Program-made: the position numbers and the translations under genes
Origin: Sulfurimonas sp.
Lineage (GTDB): Bacteria; Campylobacterota; Campylobacteria; Campylobacterales; Sulfurimonadaceae
Length of the DNA: 54,682 nt
Assembly: GCA_011391635.1 (NCBI GenBank)
Contig: JAABQD010000017.1
Location: 1-54,682 of the forward strand
Direction of reading: 5' to 3'
Shown here: positions 7,857 through 17,325 of the stretch, piece after piece
Layout of the letters: each line of letters opens with the position of its first letter
Position numbering within the stretch: position 1 is the stretch's first letter
Notes under the pieces: model-generated
Databases searched by the model: none
What the model saw: only the letters and a program-made list of their open reading frames with translations
What the model was told of the DNA's origin: nothing

Positions 7857-7881
7857 TGGCATGTGGAAGTTCCACATGCCA
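7857..7881. terminator. Inverted nonamer pair between convergent genes
   Basis: Arms TGGCATGTGGAA and TTCCACATGCCA are perfectly complementary over 12 bp with a single G between them. The hairpin sits 8 bp after the carbonic anhydrase stop and 10 bp from the argJ stop, so it could end both transcripts. No T-run follows on either strand, so termination is not certain. It is made of two copies of the dispersed nonamer. Confidence 0.6.
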
Positions 7882-7891
7882 GAATAATGAA

Positions 7892-9079
7892 TCAAGTTCT
7901 ATAATCCGCATTAATTTTGACATATTCATAACCTAAATCACAGCCATATGCTGTAAATTTGCCATCTGCTATGCCCAAATCACATGAGATGCTAAATCGT
8001 GGAAGTTGCATAATTTCAGCAGCTTTTTCTTCCATCGCTTCATTAAAAAGCAACTCACCTTTATTGTAAACACAAAGTTCATTAAAAGAGATACTCAGCG
8101 TCTCTTCATATGCTTCGACACCACTTGCACCCACAGTTGAAGCAATTCTTCCCCAATTAGGGTCTTGCCCAAAGAGAGCAGTTTTAACTAAAAGTGAGTC
8201 AGAAAGTGCTTTTGCAACTATTTCTGCATCTTTTGCATCTTTTGCACCTGTGACATTGTATGTTACAAGTTTTGTAGCACCCTCGCCATCTCGTACCATC
8301 TCTAATGCCAAGAAATGCATCACCTTAAAGAGTGTTTCTTTAAATGCATTTTTATTATAAGCACCACTCAGACCATTTGCCAAAAGCATCACGGTATCAT
8401 TTGTAGAGGTATCACCATCCACGCTAATTGCATTAAAAGTCGTACGCGTCACTTCATCCAAAATCTCTTGCATCTCTTCTTTGCCAACATCTGCATCTGT
8501 TGTGATAAAACATAACATCGTAGCCATAGCAGGATTAATCATTCCCGCACCCTTTGCCATTGCACCAATGCGAAAACTGCTTCCATCTTCAAGCAAAACC
8601 TCAAATGCAATCGTTTTAGAAAAAGTATCTGTTGTCATAATTGCACTTGCAGCACTCATAGGCTCTTTTTTACTCAAATCAAAAAGAGGCATTGCTTCGA
8701 TAATTTTTTGTTTTGGAAGTCGTACACCAATGACACCTGTGGAACTCATAACAGGATTTTTTACATCTTGGCATGTGGAAGCTAAAGCATCTAAGACTTC
8801 ATTGATATCTTCTACCCCTGCTTTACCTGTCATTGCATTCGCATTTCTTGCATTTATAAGTACAAAATTTGTTTGAAAATCACCTTTTGCAAGAAAATGT
8901 TTAATAGGTGCCGCACACATCTTGTTTGTTGTAAATACAGAAGCAATTTTACATGCCACTTCGCTATAGATAAATGCGACATCTTTTGCACTGTTTTTCT
9001 TTAAACCAGCACTCACACCATCAGCAAAAAAACCATTAGCAGCACAAACACTACCATCATGTTGGATTATATTATACAA
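7892..9079 (-). CDS. argJ: Glutamate N-acetyltransferase / amino-acid acetyltransferase
   Basis: ArgJ transfers the acetyl group from N-acetylornithine to glutamate and, when bifunctional, also makes N-acetylglutamate from acetyl-CoA, closing the arginine biosynthesis cycle. The 395 residues match the family length. The self-cleavage site is visible in KGAGMINPAMATML: cleavage occurs before the Thr of ATML, giving alpha and beta chains with Thr as nucleophile. NTNDT-type residues (DTSTNDTVMLLANG) follow. The gene stands alone on the minus strand. One nonamer at 8770 encodes STCQ. Confidence 0.95.
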   Translation of the reverse strand: MYNIIQHDGSVCAANGFFADGVSAGLKKNSAKDVAFIYSEVACKIASVFTTNKMCAAPIKHFLAKGDFQTNFVLINARNANAMTGKAGVEDINEVLDALASTCQDVKNPVMSSTGVIGVRLPKQKIIEAMPLFDLSKKEPMSAASAIMTTDTFSKTIAFEVLLEDGSSFRIGAMAKGAGMINPAMATMLCFITTDADVGKEEMQEILDEVTRTTFNAISVDGDTSTNDTVMLLANGLSGAYNKNAFKETLFKVMHFLALEMVRDGEGATKLVTYNVTGAKDAKDAEIVAKALSDSLLVKTALFGQDPNWGRIASTVGASGVEAYEETLSISFNELCVYNKGELLFNEAMEEKAAEIMQLPRFSISCDLGIADGKFTAYGCDLGYEYVKINADYRT

Positions 9080-9218
9080 ATCTTCACTCCTTTTTTATAC
9101 ATCTTTCTTATGTAATTATAATAGACTTTGGTTACTATTTTATATTTGTTTGAGTGATTCTGGCATGTGGATAAAATTTATAGGAGGGTTTGGGAGTAAA
9201 ACTCCCAATTTAAAGAAG

Positions 9219-9240
9219 AAGAGTCTTAATTAAGACTCTT
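9219..9240. terminator. Hairpin overlapping the 3' end of rpmB
   Basis: AAGAGTCTTAATTAAGACTCTT is a perfect 22-bp palindrome containing the rpmB stop codon. Six T follow on the plus strand, and a weaker pyrimidine-rich run (CTTCTTC) follows on the minus strand. A second small hairpin, GGGAGTAAAACTCCC, lies at 9192-9206. Together they probably end rpmB. Confidence 0.6.
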
Positions 9241-9418
9241 TTTTTAGTGTACGCAACTCTTTTGCAGAAATTTTAATTTTTTTTGTACTACCATCTTCTA
9301 GAGTGATTCTTACTGCTCTTAAATTAATTAAGAAACGACGCTTTGTTCTGTTTTTTGCGTGAGAAACATTGTTCCCACTCATTGGGCCTCTACCACTAAT
9401 AGCACATTTTCTTGCCAT
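9230..9418 (-). CDS. rpmB: 50S ribosomal protein L28
   Basis: A 62-residue basic protein starting [29 protein letters not shown], the conserved L28 N-terminus that binds 23S rRNA. Length and residues fit L28. A CxxC zinc motif is absent; only one Cys is present, so this is a zinc-independent form. It stands alone on the minus strand with its own promoter (9455-9460) and hairpins at its end. Confidence 0.96.
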   Translation of the reverse strand: MARKCAISGRGPMSGNNVSHAKNRTKRRFLINLRAVRITLEDGSTKKIKISAKELRTLKKES

Positions 9419-9454
9419 ATTTAGCTTCCTTCATTTAGGTTTTTAAAGTTGCGG

Positions 9455-9460
9455 ATTATA
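9455..9460 (-). promoter_or_regulatory. -10 element of rpmB
   Basis: TATAAT on the minus strand, about 37 nt before the rpmB start codon. A GGAAG ribosome-binding site precedes the ATG. Confidence 0.55.
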
Positions 9461-9579
9461 TCAGTTCAAAGCAAAAGTACAACTTAAGCTCAGTAAATAT
9501 AATACAATTTATTCAAATTTATATACATTTTATATTTATCAAGTTAAAATGTATCAAATACAATATAAAGTAGCCCAAA

Positions 9580-10377
9580 TTGATAACAAAAGATAAGATA
9601 GATTTTTATATCGAGAAGATTCCTCCTACTCCAAAAGTTCTAAGAGATACTCTTTTGTTGCTAAATAGCGGAGAACTTATTCGAGCCGCACACATTGCTT
9701 CAGAAGACTTAGCACTCAAATCCTATTTGAAGAACATCGTCAATAAACCTATCTACGGCTTCAAAAATGAGGTAAGTGATATTACGCAAATATTTGGAAT
9801 TCTTGGTGTCTCTTCCTCACAACAAACAGTATATCAATATATGCTCAATCTTTTATCCCCAAAAAAATGGGTTTTATTTAAACTCAATGCATCCTCTTTT
9901 ACAGATCTCCAAGCTAGATTGTCACAAAATTGGAAACTCATCCTCAAGCACCTCAATATAGATGACAAAGAAGTTGAGAGTGCTATCACACTTCTTCCAG
10001 CTAGTATCATCATCTCTGAGGCTCTTTTTCATGAAAGGATGGAGGATGTGCATCTTCTAAGAAGCGTACACGACCTCGATTTCAATACAATTCTTGTTCG
10101 TCTTTGCGGTGTTGATTTATTTGATATTTGTGAGCAAATTGCACATAAATGGGAAATGTCAGATAAAATTGCTCACATTGTACAAGCAGCTTCTGGCATC
10201 AAACCATCCAATGATGAAACTATCAACACTCTAGCAAAATGGATGCATCTACTCCTCTTTTATGAACTCTCGCAACCTCTCTTTATAGAAGCAGGTCTCA
10301 ATAATTTTATAGATTTTCAAGTAGATTTTGTCGCAGACATCTATGATGATTTTGCAGCACTTATGGAGATAGAATGA
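9580..10377 (+). CDS. HDOD domain protein
   Basis: A 265-residue protein with an HDOD domain (a metal-free relative of HD phosphohydrolases used in signalling). It opens KIDFYIEKIPPTPKVLRDTL and continues with YLKNIVNKPIYGFKNEVSDITQIFGILG, where the family typically has a P-x-y-G segment and a conserved helix. The catalytic HD pair is not seen. The only plausible start is TTG at 9580, with no strong ribosome-binding site. It overlaps the following STAS/CheX-like gene by four bases, so the two form a signalling pair. A second HDOD gene is at 36318. Confidence 0.82.
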   Translation: MITKDKIDFYIEKIPPTPKVLRDTLLLLNSGELIRAAHIASEDLALKSYLKNIVNKPIYGFKNEVSDITQIFGILGVSSSQQTVYQYMLNLLSPKKWVLFKLNASSFTDLQARLSQNWKLILKHLNIDDKEVESAITLLPASIIISEALFHERMEDVHLLRSVHDLDFNTILVRLCGVDLFDICEQIAHKWEMSDKIAHIVQAASGIKPSNDETINTLAKWMHLLLFYELSQPLFIEAGLNNFIDFQVDFVADIYDDFAALMEIE

Positions 10378-11768
10378 GAGCCACAGTAAAACAAGGGATG
10401 GCTGTATTTGCACCCCAAGGCTTTTTAGACGGAAATAATACTGTGGCTTTTTTAACAGTAGATGATATAGATGCTACTTTGAAACTCAAAGTAGATATGG
10501 TTTTGGTATCTCTCAAAAAAGTTGTCTTTTTTAATCGTAATGGCTTGGATGTTTTTGTGAAAATGTTTGCGAAAGTGCGTTTAAACAATCATGCAACTGT
10601 CGGTTTTTGTGACTGCGATAACAAAAAATTTAATGCTATTAATAACTTTTATAAAAATGACTTAAACTTTTCTCTCTTTGATTCACAAGAAACAGCTGCT
10701 CTTTTTAGCTCTAGTTTTAAAGACCAAAGCAAAAATGTTTTACTCTACAGCGATGACAAATCTCAACGCTCAGCTATGGCAATAGAGCTTCATGATAACG
10801 GACACAACCCAATCATTGCACAAAGCAAAGATGATTTTATACTCAAGTGTGCCAATAAAAGCTCCTATGATCATGTCATAAGAAATACTTTTTTAGGGCA
10901 AATGGGACAAAAAGTTGCAACAAGAGTGACAGGAAATGCCATCATTTATACAGTTTCTTCATTTTTGGATGCTGATATAGGAAATAGCTTCAATATCGCA
11001 TATCATAACAACTCACTCAATGTTGGTTTTAGACTCTTCATCTTTGATGCGTACAAAGTGATAAGTATGAATGTTCATGCACTCAATTTTTTCTCCAAAC
11101 TAGCTAGTTCAGGAGCGGAGTATAATGCAACAATCTGCTTTGTTGGCATGAGTTTTGATAAAACACCCCTTACTTTCAAAGATAATATGGAAGATGCGGG
11201 AATAATGTTTTATGATCAGATGGATGACATCTTACAAAATAAAGAACTTCTTGAAGAACTAGGTGCGAGTAGTGCTGCAAATGTAAAAAACAAAAGAATA
11301 ATCAACAAAATTGTCGTCACAGAACTCTCAAACTTTGTTCAGGCAACAACTGCCACGATTGAGATGATGACAAATTCAAGTGCTATCAAAGAAGCAGCCG
11401 AAGTTAAAGAGATAATCGTTGCAGACAAAACAGATAAAATTGCAAGTTCTATAGGTTTTTATGGAGATATGGATGGTATGGTTATCCTTATTTTTCCAAA
11501 AGATATTGCAAAAAAAGCGTGTGAACTTTTGATTGGCGAAGAGACAGAAGATGTCGAACTCATACTTGATACACTCGCTGAACTTGTAAATATTGTAGGT
11601 GGAAAAGTAAAAACACTCCTCTCTGATAAACACATCAGCGTAGACATTACCCTGCCAAGAACCTACGCATCAATAGATAGCCTTCTGGAAATCACCAAAG
11701 GAAGAAAAGGTGTTCAAGTTGATTTGAGCTTTAGTGGTGATAAATTTCTTTTTTTCTTAACTAGATAA
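10374..11768 (+). CDS. STAS and CheX-like multidomain signalling protein
   Basis: The 464-residue protein starts with a STAS-like domain (about 1-110: VFAPQGFLDGNNT, then VVFFNRNGLDVFVKM). A degenerate receiver-like stretch follows (about 118-155, VLLYSDDKSQ) and then a second beta-rich region. The C-terminal 150 residues resemble the CheX/CheC phosphatase fold (ELSNFVQATTATIEMM to LDTLAELVNIVGGKVKTLL, including the E-x-x-N helix). CheX-type domains remove phosphate from CheY, so a role in chemotaxis or motility signalling is inferred. The start overlaps the HDOD gene (ATGA), implying a shared function. Confidence 0.75.
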   Translation: MRATVKQGMAVFAPQGFLDGNNTVAFLTVDDIDATLKLKVDMVLVSLKKVVFFNRNGLDVFVKMFAKVRLNNHATVGFCDCDNKKFNAINNFYKNDLNFSLFDSQETAALFSSSFKDQSKNVLLYSDDKSQRSAMAIELHDNGHNPIIAQSKDDFILKCANKSSYDHVIRNTFLGQMGQKVATRVTGNAIIYTVSSFLDADIGNSFNIAYHNNSLNVGFRLFIFDAYKVISMNVHALNFFSKLASSGAEYNATICFVGMSFDKTPLTFKDNMEDAGIMFYDQMDDILQNKELLEELGASSAANVKNKRIINKIVVTELSNFVQATTATIEMMTNSSAIKEAAEVKEIIVADKTDKIASSIGFYGDMDGMVILIFPKDIAKKACELLIGEETEDVELILDTLAELVNIVGGKVKTLLSDKHISVDITLPRTYASIDSLLEITKGRKGVQVDLSFSGDKFLFFLTR

Positions 11769-11820
11769 AAGCGTCATAAAAGTATAATTGCGAAAATTTT
11801 CTTCTCTTGATAAAAGGAAT

Positions 11821-12465
11821 ATGATGCTTGTAGCTCCTAGTGTTTTGTCTGCTGATTTTGGAAACTTACAAAGAGATGTCGAGTCGATTTGTGAAGCTGG
11901 TTGTGACCTCGTACATGTCGATGTCATGGATGGACACTTTGTTCCAAATCTCACAATCGGACCTGTAGTTGTAAGTGCCATTGCGGCATGTGCAACAAAA
12001 CCTCTTGATATCCATCTTATGGTTGAGAATAATACATTTTTTGTAGAACTCTTCGCTCCGCTCAAACCTGAATACATCTCTTTTCATATAGAAGAGGAGA
12101 AACATCCTCATAGACTTATCCAAAAAATTCGCTCCCTTGGAATCAAACCCGCTATCGTTTTAAATCCACACACACCTCCAGAGAGCATTGAGTATCTCCT
12201 TGGGGACTTAGACATGGTACTTTTGATGAGTGTCAATCCGGGATTTGGCGGTCAAAGTTTTATAGAGAGTGTTATCCCAAAAGCTATGAAACTGAGTGAG
12301 ATGCGAAACCGAATCAATCCAAACTGCCTCATAGAAGTGGATGGCGGAGTAAGTGATAAAAATATACACATGCTCAAAGATGCAGGAGTAGATATTGTTG
12401 TTGCTGGAAGTTATGTATTTAACCACGCAAACAAAAAAGAAGCTATAAAAAGTTTACAAATCTAA
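11821..12465 (+). CDS. rpe: Ribulose-phosphate 3-epimerase
   Basis: Interconverts ribulose 5-phosphate and xylulose 5-phosphate. The protein begins (M)MLVAPSVLSADFGNL and carries the TIM-barrel signatures HVDVMDGHFVPN, DIHLMVE, MSVNPGFGGQSF and EVDGGVS, with the metal-binding His and Asp residues in place. The start at 11821 has AAAAGGA at proper spacing; an earlier in-frame start at 11788 has none and lies close to the promoter TATAAT near 11782. trpF follows after two bases. Confidence 0.96.
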   Translation: MMLVAPSVLSADFGNLQRDVESICEAGCDLVHVDVMDGHFVPNLTIGPVVVSAIAACATKPLDIHLMVENNTFFVELFAPLKPEYISFHIEEEKHPHRLIQKIRSLGIKPAIVLNPHTPPESIEYLLGDLDMVLLMSVNPGFGGQSFIESVIPKAMKLSEMRNRINPNCLIEVDGGVSDKNIHMLKDAGVDIVVAGSYVFNHANKKEAIKSLQI

Positions 12466-12467
12466 TC

Positions 12468-13055
12468 ATGCGAGTCAAAATTTGTGGCATAACCTCTTAT
12501 GAAGATGCAATGAGTGCAATTAATGCAGGTGCAGATGCTCTTGGCTTTGTTTTTTATGAAAAATCGCCGAGGTATATTTCCATTGCACATGCCAAAGAGA
12601 TTATCAAAAAACTTCCCCCTTTTGTAGAAAAAGTCGCTCTTTTTGTCAATACAGATGCATCTACTATTGATTCCACATGCCAAGAAGTTGGAGCAACTCT
12701 CGCACAAATACATTTTGAAGCACCCAAAGAGCTTTATGAGGCACTTATAACTCCGCATATCAAAGTCATCCGAGCAAAAACAAAGGAAAATATTTTCAAC
12801 TTTAATGAAGAATATAGACTTGTAGATGCCTACTGTGAAGCATATGGTGGTTCTGGCGTACGACTCAATTTAGAGTGGTTCGATGGTGTTGACTGCTCCA
12901 AGATAGTCTTAGCAGGTGGACTCAATGCCGAAAATGTCGCATCTCTTACACACTATGGCTTTTATGGAGTAGATGTAAGCAGTGGTGTTGAAGCAGCCCA
13001 TGGAATTAAAAATCATGCCAAAGTAAAAGAGTTTATTACTAATGCTAAACAATGA
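12468..13055 (+). CDS. trpF: Phosphoribosylanthranilate isomerase
   Basis: Catalyses the Amadori rearrangement in tryptophan synthesis. The 195-residue TIM barrel starts MRVKICGITSYEDAMSAINAGADALGFVFYEKSPRYI, the standard TrpF N-terminus with the catalytic Cys (KICGIT). The catalytic Asp lies in the barrel after RLVDAYCEA, and VDVSSGVE is the phosphate-binding end. It follows rpe by two bases and overlaps the exonuclease gene by 14 bases. The tryptophan operon itself is not nearby. A nonamer at 12673 encodes STCQ. Confidence 0.95.
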   Translation: MRVKICGITSYEDAMSAINAGADALGFVFYEKSPRYISIAHAKEIIKKLPPFVEKVALFVNTDASTIDSTCQEVGATLAQIHFEAPKELYEALITPHIKVIRAKTKENIFNFNEEYRLVDAYCEAYGGSGVRLNLEWFDGVDCSKIVLAGGLNAENVASLTHYGFYGVDVSSGVEAAHGIKNHAKVKEFITNAKQ

Positions 13056-13869
13056 TTTTTGTTTAGATGCAAAAAGTATCTCAAGACTCTCTTCAAGAGG
13101 TTTGGGCATAGACTCATTTAAAAAACAGCTCGATGAAGAGATCCATCTCTCTTTGGAACTTTGGTACGCTCAAGGGCTTAAAATCGTAAAACATCAAGGC
13201 TATTTTTTCTTTCATACCAAATTTATTCCTATGCATGAAGCAGAGTTTTGCATCGTTGATATCGAAACCAATGGCTCCAAATATGAAAAGCACCAGATAA
13301 TAGAAATTGCCGCTGTAAAAGTCAAAAATGGGGTGATTATAGACAAATTTGAATCTCTCGTGAAATGTTCTGAAATCAATGAACACATTACACTCATAAC
13401 AGGCATAAGAGCAGAAGACACAAAAAATGCACCTACAATGAAAAAGGTACTCTATGATTTTAAAAATTTTTTAGGTGATGCAATTTTTGTAGCACATGAT
13501 GTAAAGTTTGATTATAGATTTATCTCTGCTATGCTCAGCCGAGTTGGTTTAGCTCCACTTCTCAATCGTGGGTTATGTTCTCTAGCCCTAGCTGAGAGAA
13601 CTGTTGTATCCTATAGATATGCTCTCTCTTACCTTAATGACTATTTCAATTTTAATCCACATGCCACACACCATCGAGCGATGAGTGATGTCATGACAAC
13701 TTACGGACTTTTTAAATTATCTCTTGAGAATATCACTGAAAATATCAATAATGTAGAAGATCTTATAAAATTTTCAAGAGAAGCAAAAAGATTGAAAAGA
13801 CCAAAATTTGATCCTATGAGAAAAGAAGAAGAGAATGAAAATAGTGAAGAAAAAGGTGAAGAGGAATAA
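13042..13869 (+). CDS. DnaQ-like 3'-5' exonuclease (DEDDh)
   Basis: A 275-residue protein with an N-terminal ~65-residue extension and a DEDDh exonuclease domain. ExoI is CIVDIETNG (D, E), ExoII is FVAHDVKFDYRF (D), and ExoIII is HHRAMSDVMTT (H, D). This is like the epsilon proofreading subunit of DNA polymerase III or a relative such as the exonuclease of DinG/PolC type. The highly charged, Glu-rich C-terminal tail is unusual. It overlaps the end of trpF. I cannot tell from sequence alone whether it is the replicative proofreader. Confidence 0.88.
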   Translation: MLNNDFCLDAKSISRLSSRGLGIDSFKKQLDEEIHLSLELWYAQGLKIVKHQGYFFFHTKFIPMHEAEFCIVDIETNGSKYEKHQIIEIAAVKVKNGVIIDKFESLVKCSEINEHITLITGIRAEDTKNAPTMKKVLYDFKNFLGDAIFVAHDVKFDYRFISAMLSRVGLAPLLNRGLCSLALAERTVVSYRYALSYLNDYFNFNPHATHHRAMSDVMTTYGLFKLSLENITENINNVEDLIKFSREAKRLKRPKFDPMRKEEENENSEEKGEEE

Positions 13870-13886
13870 AGTGTATTCAGAGTGAT

Positions 13887-14822
13887 TTACTCTGAAAAAG
13901 CACCTGCACCAACAAGTTTTTTATATCTTGCATCCATTCTCTCCTCAGCACTCATCGCTCGAAGTTTACCAAGTTCACTTAAAAAATACTCAGCGATTGC
14001 CGCTGCACTTCCATCTTTATCACGATGTGCACCGATAAGAGGCTCATTAATAACATCATCAATAAGTTTTAGCTCTTTCAAATCTTGACTCGTTATTTTC
14101 ATAGCATTTGTTGCAGCTTCTGCTTTGGTAGGGTCATTCCACAAAATCGCTGAACACCCTTCAGGAGAGATAACACTAAAAACAGAATAACGCATCATAG
14201 CTAGTCGATCAGCAACACCGATAGCCAAAGCACCGCCACTTCCACCTTCTCCGATTACAATCGAAATAGTTTGAGTTTTGAGTTCCGCCAACTCAAGCAA
14301 ATTTCTAGCTATCGCTTCACTCTGATTTCTCTCTTCTGCACCAAGTCCTGGATATGCACCTGGGGTATCAATAAGCATCAAAACAGGGATATTAAACTTC
14401 TCTGCCATTTTAGCAGCACGAAGAGCTTTTCTATACCCCTCTGGATGTGGCATACCAAAATTTCGCTTGAGTTTATTCTTCGTGCCACGACCCTTTTGCT
14501 CACCTATGACCATCACTTTCTCTTCGCCAATGTACCCTAAGTAACAGATAATCGCAGCATCATCTCGGAAATGTCGATCACCATGAATCTCATACTTATC
14601 TTTAACAAGAAGATTAATATAATCAAGAGCATAAGGTCTATCTTGATGACGAGCTAATTGAAGTTTTTGAAAGTCCGAGAGATTTTTATAGGTTTTTGAA
14701 ACCTCTTTTTCTAATGATTTTTCAAGAATTTCCACAGCATGTTGATCATGACGCACTTGTGCTGAGAGAATATCCTCTTGAATATTTTTTATTTTCAATT
14801 CAAAGTCTAAATATGTCGCCAA
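13887..14822 (-). CDS. accA: Acetyl-CoA carboxylase carboxyltransferase, alpha subunit
   Basis: With AccD it moves carboxyl from biotin to acetyl-CoA, giving malonyl-CoA for fatty acid synthesis. The 311-residue protein has the family N-terminal helix and the CoA carboxyltransferase core, with [33 protein letters not shown] and [16 protein letters not shown]. It lies directly downstream of fabF in a minus-strand cluster (fabG, acpP, fabF, accA), so fatty acid synthesis genes are grouped. Confidence 0.97.
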   Translation of the reverse strand: MATYLDFELKIKNIQEDILSAQVRHDQHAVEILEKSLEKEVSKTYKNLSDFQKLQLARHQDRPYALDYINLLVKDKYEIHGDRHFRDDAAIICYLGYIGEEKVMVIGEQKGRGTKNKLKRNFGMPHPEGYRKALRAAKMAEKFNIPVLMLIDTPGAYPGLGAEERNQSEAIARNLLELAELKTQTISIVIGEGGSGGALAIGVADRLAMMRYSVFSVISPEGCSAILWNDPTKAEAATNAMKITSQDLKELKLIDDVINEPLIGAHRDKDGSAAAIAEYFLSELGKLRAMSAEERMDARYKKLVGAGAFSE

Positions 14823-14839
14823 ATTAAATCCTTACACTT

Positions 14840-16057
14840 TTAGATTTTTTTGAAAATTAAAACACCATTCGTACCGCCAAATCCAAATGAGTTGCTCATA
14901 ATAACATTCAACTCAGCTTTTCTTGCTACATTTGGAACAATATCTAAATCACAATTTTCATCAGGTGTTTCATAATTAATCGTTGGAGGAATAATTCCAT
15001 CTCGCATAGCCATCAAACATGTAACAGCCTCAATTCCACCTGCAGCACCTAAACAGTGACCGATTTGACCTTTAATTGAACTCATTGGAGGACAATTTTC
15101 TTTACCACCCAACAAATCTTTTACTGCAGCAGTTTCGTTTTTGTCATTGATTGGTGTACTTGTTCCATGTGCATTGACATAATCAAGTTTAGGCTCACCC
15201 GCCATTTTGTATGCGGCTTTCATCGCACGAGCTGGACCATCCAAGCTTGGAGTTGTGATATGACTTGCATCGCCACTTTCACCAAAACCTATGATTTCTC
15301 CATAAATTCTTGCACCTCGTGCCACAGCACTTTCATACTCTTCTAAAATAAGAGCAGCAGCACCCTCACCCATAACAAAACCATCTCTGTCTGCATCAAA
15401 AGGACGAGATGATTTTTTAGGGTCATCATTTCTTGTTGAGAGAGCTTTCATAGCAGCAAAACCACCAATACCTACACCAGTAATTGCTGACTCCGCAGAT
15501 ACGACCAACATTTTCTCAGCACCATTGCACATAATAGTTTTACATGCTTCACTAATTGCGTGAGTACCCGCTGCACATGCGGTAACACTTGAGAGGTTTG
15601 GACCTTTTGTTCCATGCTCAATAGAAACGAAGCCACCAAGCATATTTACTAGAGCTGAAGGGATAAAGAATGGAGAGATTCTACGAGACCCTTTTGTTTC
15701 AAGTATGATAGAATTTTTCTCAATCGCAGGAAGTCCACCGATTCCAGAACCAGCACTTACGCCAAATCTTTCCATATCAGTATCTTCAGGTAAATTTGCA
15801 TCAAGCATTGCTTCTTGTGCAGCTTTAAGCCCAAGATGAATAAATCTATCTGCTTTTTTAACCTCTTTTGGATGCATTACTGTCTCAGGATCAAAATCTT
15901 TTACTTCTCCTGCTATTTTTACGCTGTAATCACTCGGGTCGAAAATTGTTATAATATCTATTCCACATGCCCCGTCACAAATCGCTTTAAAAGAACTCTC
16001 TTTATCGTGACCAACTGCATTTATCATACCCATACCAGTTACAACTACTCTTCTCAT
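14840..16057 (-). CDS. fabF: 3-oxoacyl-ACP synthase II
   Basis: Condenses malonyl-ACP with acyl-ACP. The Cys-His-His triad is visible: SSVTACAAGTHAI (Cys), VNAHGTSTPIND (His) and GQIGHCLGAAGG (His). The start at 16057 (MRRVVVTGMGM) is chosen since GGAG stands nine bases before it and matches the family. An in-frame ATG at 16072 would add five residues. One nonamer at 15963 encodes ACG. It is flanked by acpP upstream and accA downstream. Confidence 0.96.
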   Translation of the reverse strand: MRRVVVTGMGMINAVGHDKESSFKAICDGACGIDIITIFDPSDYSVKIAGEVKDFDPETVMHPKEVKKADRFIHLGLKAAQEAMLDANLPEDTDMERFGVSAGSGIGGLPAIEKNSIILETKGSRRISPFFIPSALVNMLGGFVSIEHGTKGPNLSSVTACAAGTHAISEACKTIMCNGAEKMLVVSAESAITGVGIGGFAAMKALSTRNDDPKKSSRPFDADRDGFVMGEGAAALILEEYESAVARGARIYGEIIGFGESGDASHITTPSLDGPARAMKAAYKMAGEPKLDYVNAHGTSTPINDKNETAAVKDLLGGKENCPPMSSIKGQIGHCLGAAGGIEAVTCLMAMRDGIIPPTINYETPDENCDLDIVPNVARKAELNVIMSNSFGFGGTNGVLIFKKI

Positions 16058-16127
16058 ATAAACATTCTCCATAAAATATAAAACACTTTTAAAAATTAGC
16101 TAAAACGAACTATTAAAAATATTTTTT

Positions 16128-16150
16128 CTACCGAGGATACACCTCAGTAG
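16128..16150 (-). terminator. Weak hairpin after acpP
   Basis: CTACTGAGG and CCTCGGTAG (minus strand) pair over nine bases with one G-U, 12 bp after the acpP stop. No U-run follows directly, so it may only protect or attenuate between acpP and fabF. Confidence 0.35.
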
Positions 16151-16162
16151 AGTTTGAGATTA

Positions 16163-16390
16163 TTATTTACTCTCTATGTAATTAACAACATCTCTAACAG
16201 TTTGAATTTTTTCAGCTTCATCATCAGGAATTTCAATGTCAAACTTCTCTTCAAGAGCCATTACTAATTCAACAACATCAAGGCTATCAGCACCTAAATC
16301 TTCTACGAATTTTGAATCTTCTTTTACTTCGTCTGCATTAACGCTTAATTGCTCAACTACTACTTCTTTGATATCGTCTAAAAGTGCCAT
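16163..16390 (-). CDS. acpP: Acyl carrier protein
   Basis: A 75-residue acidic protein with the phosphopantetheine attachment serine in [16 protein letters not shown]. It carries growing acyl chains for FabF, FabG and the other enzymes of fatty acid synthesis. Length and charge are standard. It lies between fabG and fabF on the minus strand. Confidence 0.98.
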   Translation of the reverse strand: MALLDDIKEVVVEQLSVNADEVKEDSKFVEDLGADSLDVVELVMALEEKFDIEIPDDEAEKIQTVRDVVNYIESK

Positions 16391-16476
16391 TATAGCTCCT
16401 ATATTTAAGTATAAAATCTTGAAATTGTAGCATATTTAACTTAAATAAACTAACTTTAAAAAAGAGATAATGGGGT

Positions 16477-16501
16477 AAAGAGTAAATTATATTTACTCTT
16501 T
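16477..16501. terminator. Hairpin between acpP and fabG
   Basis: AAAGAGTAAAT and ATTTACTCTTT pair perfectly over 11 bp with a TAT loop. On the minus strand it stands about 40 bp after the fabG stop. The T-run is weak (CTCTTTACC), so it may be only a partial terminator. Confidence 0.4.
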
Positions 16502-16542
16502 TTAGCGAGTAGTAAGCCTTTGAGAGGTGCCTAAATATGGCG

Positions 16543-17289
16543 TTACGCCATATTCATTCCACCGTTTACTTTAAGTGTTTCGCCTGTGATGTAGCTTGAG
16601 TGGTCTGAGAGTAAAAAGGCTGCTGCTTCTGCAACTTCGCTTGGATTACCAAAGCGTGCCATTGGGATTTTTGAAGTAAAACTATTTTTTATATCTTCGC
16701 TCAAAACCTCCGTCATCTCTGTTGCTATAAACCCTGGAGTTACAGTGTTATAGCGAATACCGCTTGTAGCAGATTCGAGTGCAAAACTTTTTGTCATGGC
16801 AATCACGCCACCTTTACTTGCCGAGTAGTTTGTCTGCCCAGCATTTCCTGTTTCACCCACGATAGAAGCGATATTTACAACTGCTCCAAACTTTTTCTTT
16901 CGCATCACTTTCATCGCTTCACGGCACCCTACAAAACATGAAGTAAGATTTGCATTGATAACCGACATAAAATCTTCGTTTTTCATACGAAGAGCAAGTT
17001 TATCATTAGTAATTCCTGCGTTGTTTACAAGGTAAGAGAGTTCGCCATCACTGTCCACTATAGTTTTTATCGCATCCACAAAAGCATCTTCATCGCTCAC
17101 ATCAAAGCCGATAACAGCAGCACTTCCACCGTTTGCCTCAATAGCCTCTTTGATAGCATCTGCTTCTGCCGCTCCACTTCTATAGTTAATCCAAACTTTC
17201 AAACCATATGAAGCCAAAGTTTTTGCGATTTCCGCACCAATACCACGACTCGAACCCGTCACTAAAACATTTTTTCCGCTAAATTTCAT
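16543..17289 (-). CDS. fabG: 3-oxoacyl-ACP reductase
   Basis: NADPH-dependent short-chain dehydrogenase of fatty acid elongation. Signatures are LVTGSSRGIGAEIA (nucleotide-binding TGxxxGIG), NNAGIT, and the YSASKGG catalytic Tyr-Lys with a preceding Ser (NIASIVG). The start at 17289 (MKFSGKNVLVTG) follows AAAGGAA. A frame extending to 17322 would run through a copy of the dispersed nonamer (17312-17320), so the longer start is unlikely. 248 residues, as expected for FabG. Confidence 0.95.
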   Translation of the reverse strand: MKFSGKNVLVTGSSRGIGAEIAKTLASYGLKVWINYRSGAAEADAIKEAIEANGGSAAVIGFDVSDEDAFVDAIKTIVDSDGELSYLVNNAGITNDKLALRMKNEDFMSVINANLTSCFVGCREAMKVMRKKKFGAVVNIASIVGETGNAGQTNYSASKGGVIAMTKSFALESATSGIRYNTVTPGFIATEMTEVLSEDIKNSFTSKIPMARFGNPSEVAEAAAFLLSDHSSYITGETLKVNGGMNMA

Positions 17290-17325
17290 ATTATTTCCTT
17301 TAATTTTATTTCCACATGCCAAGAT

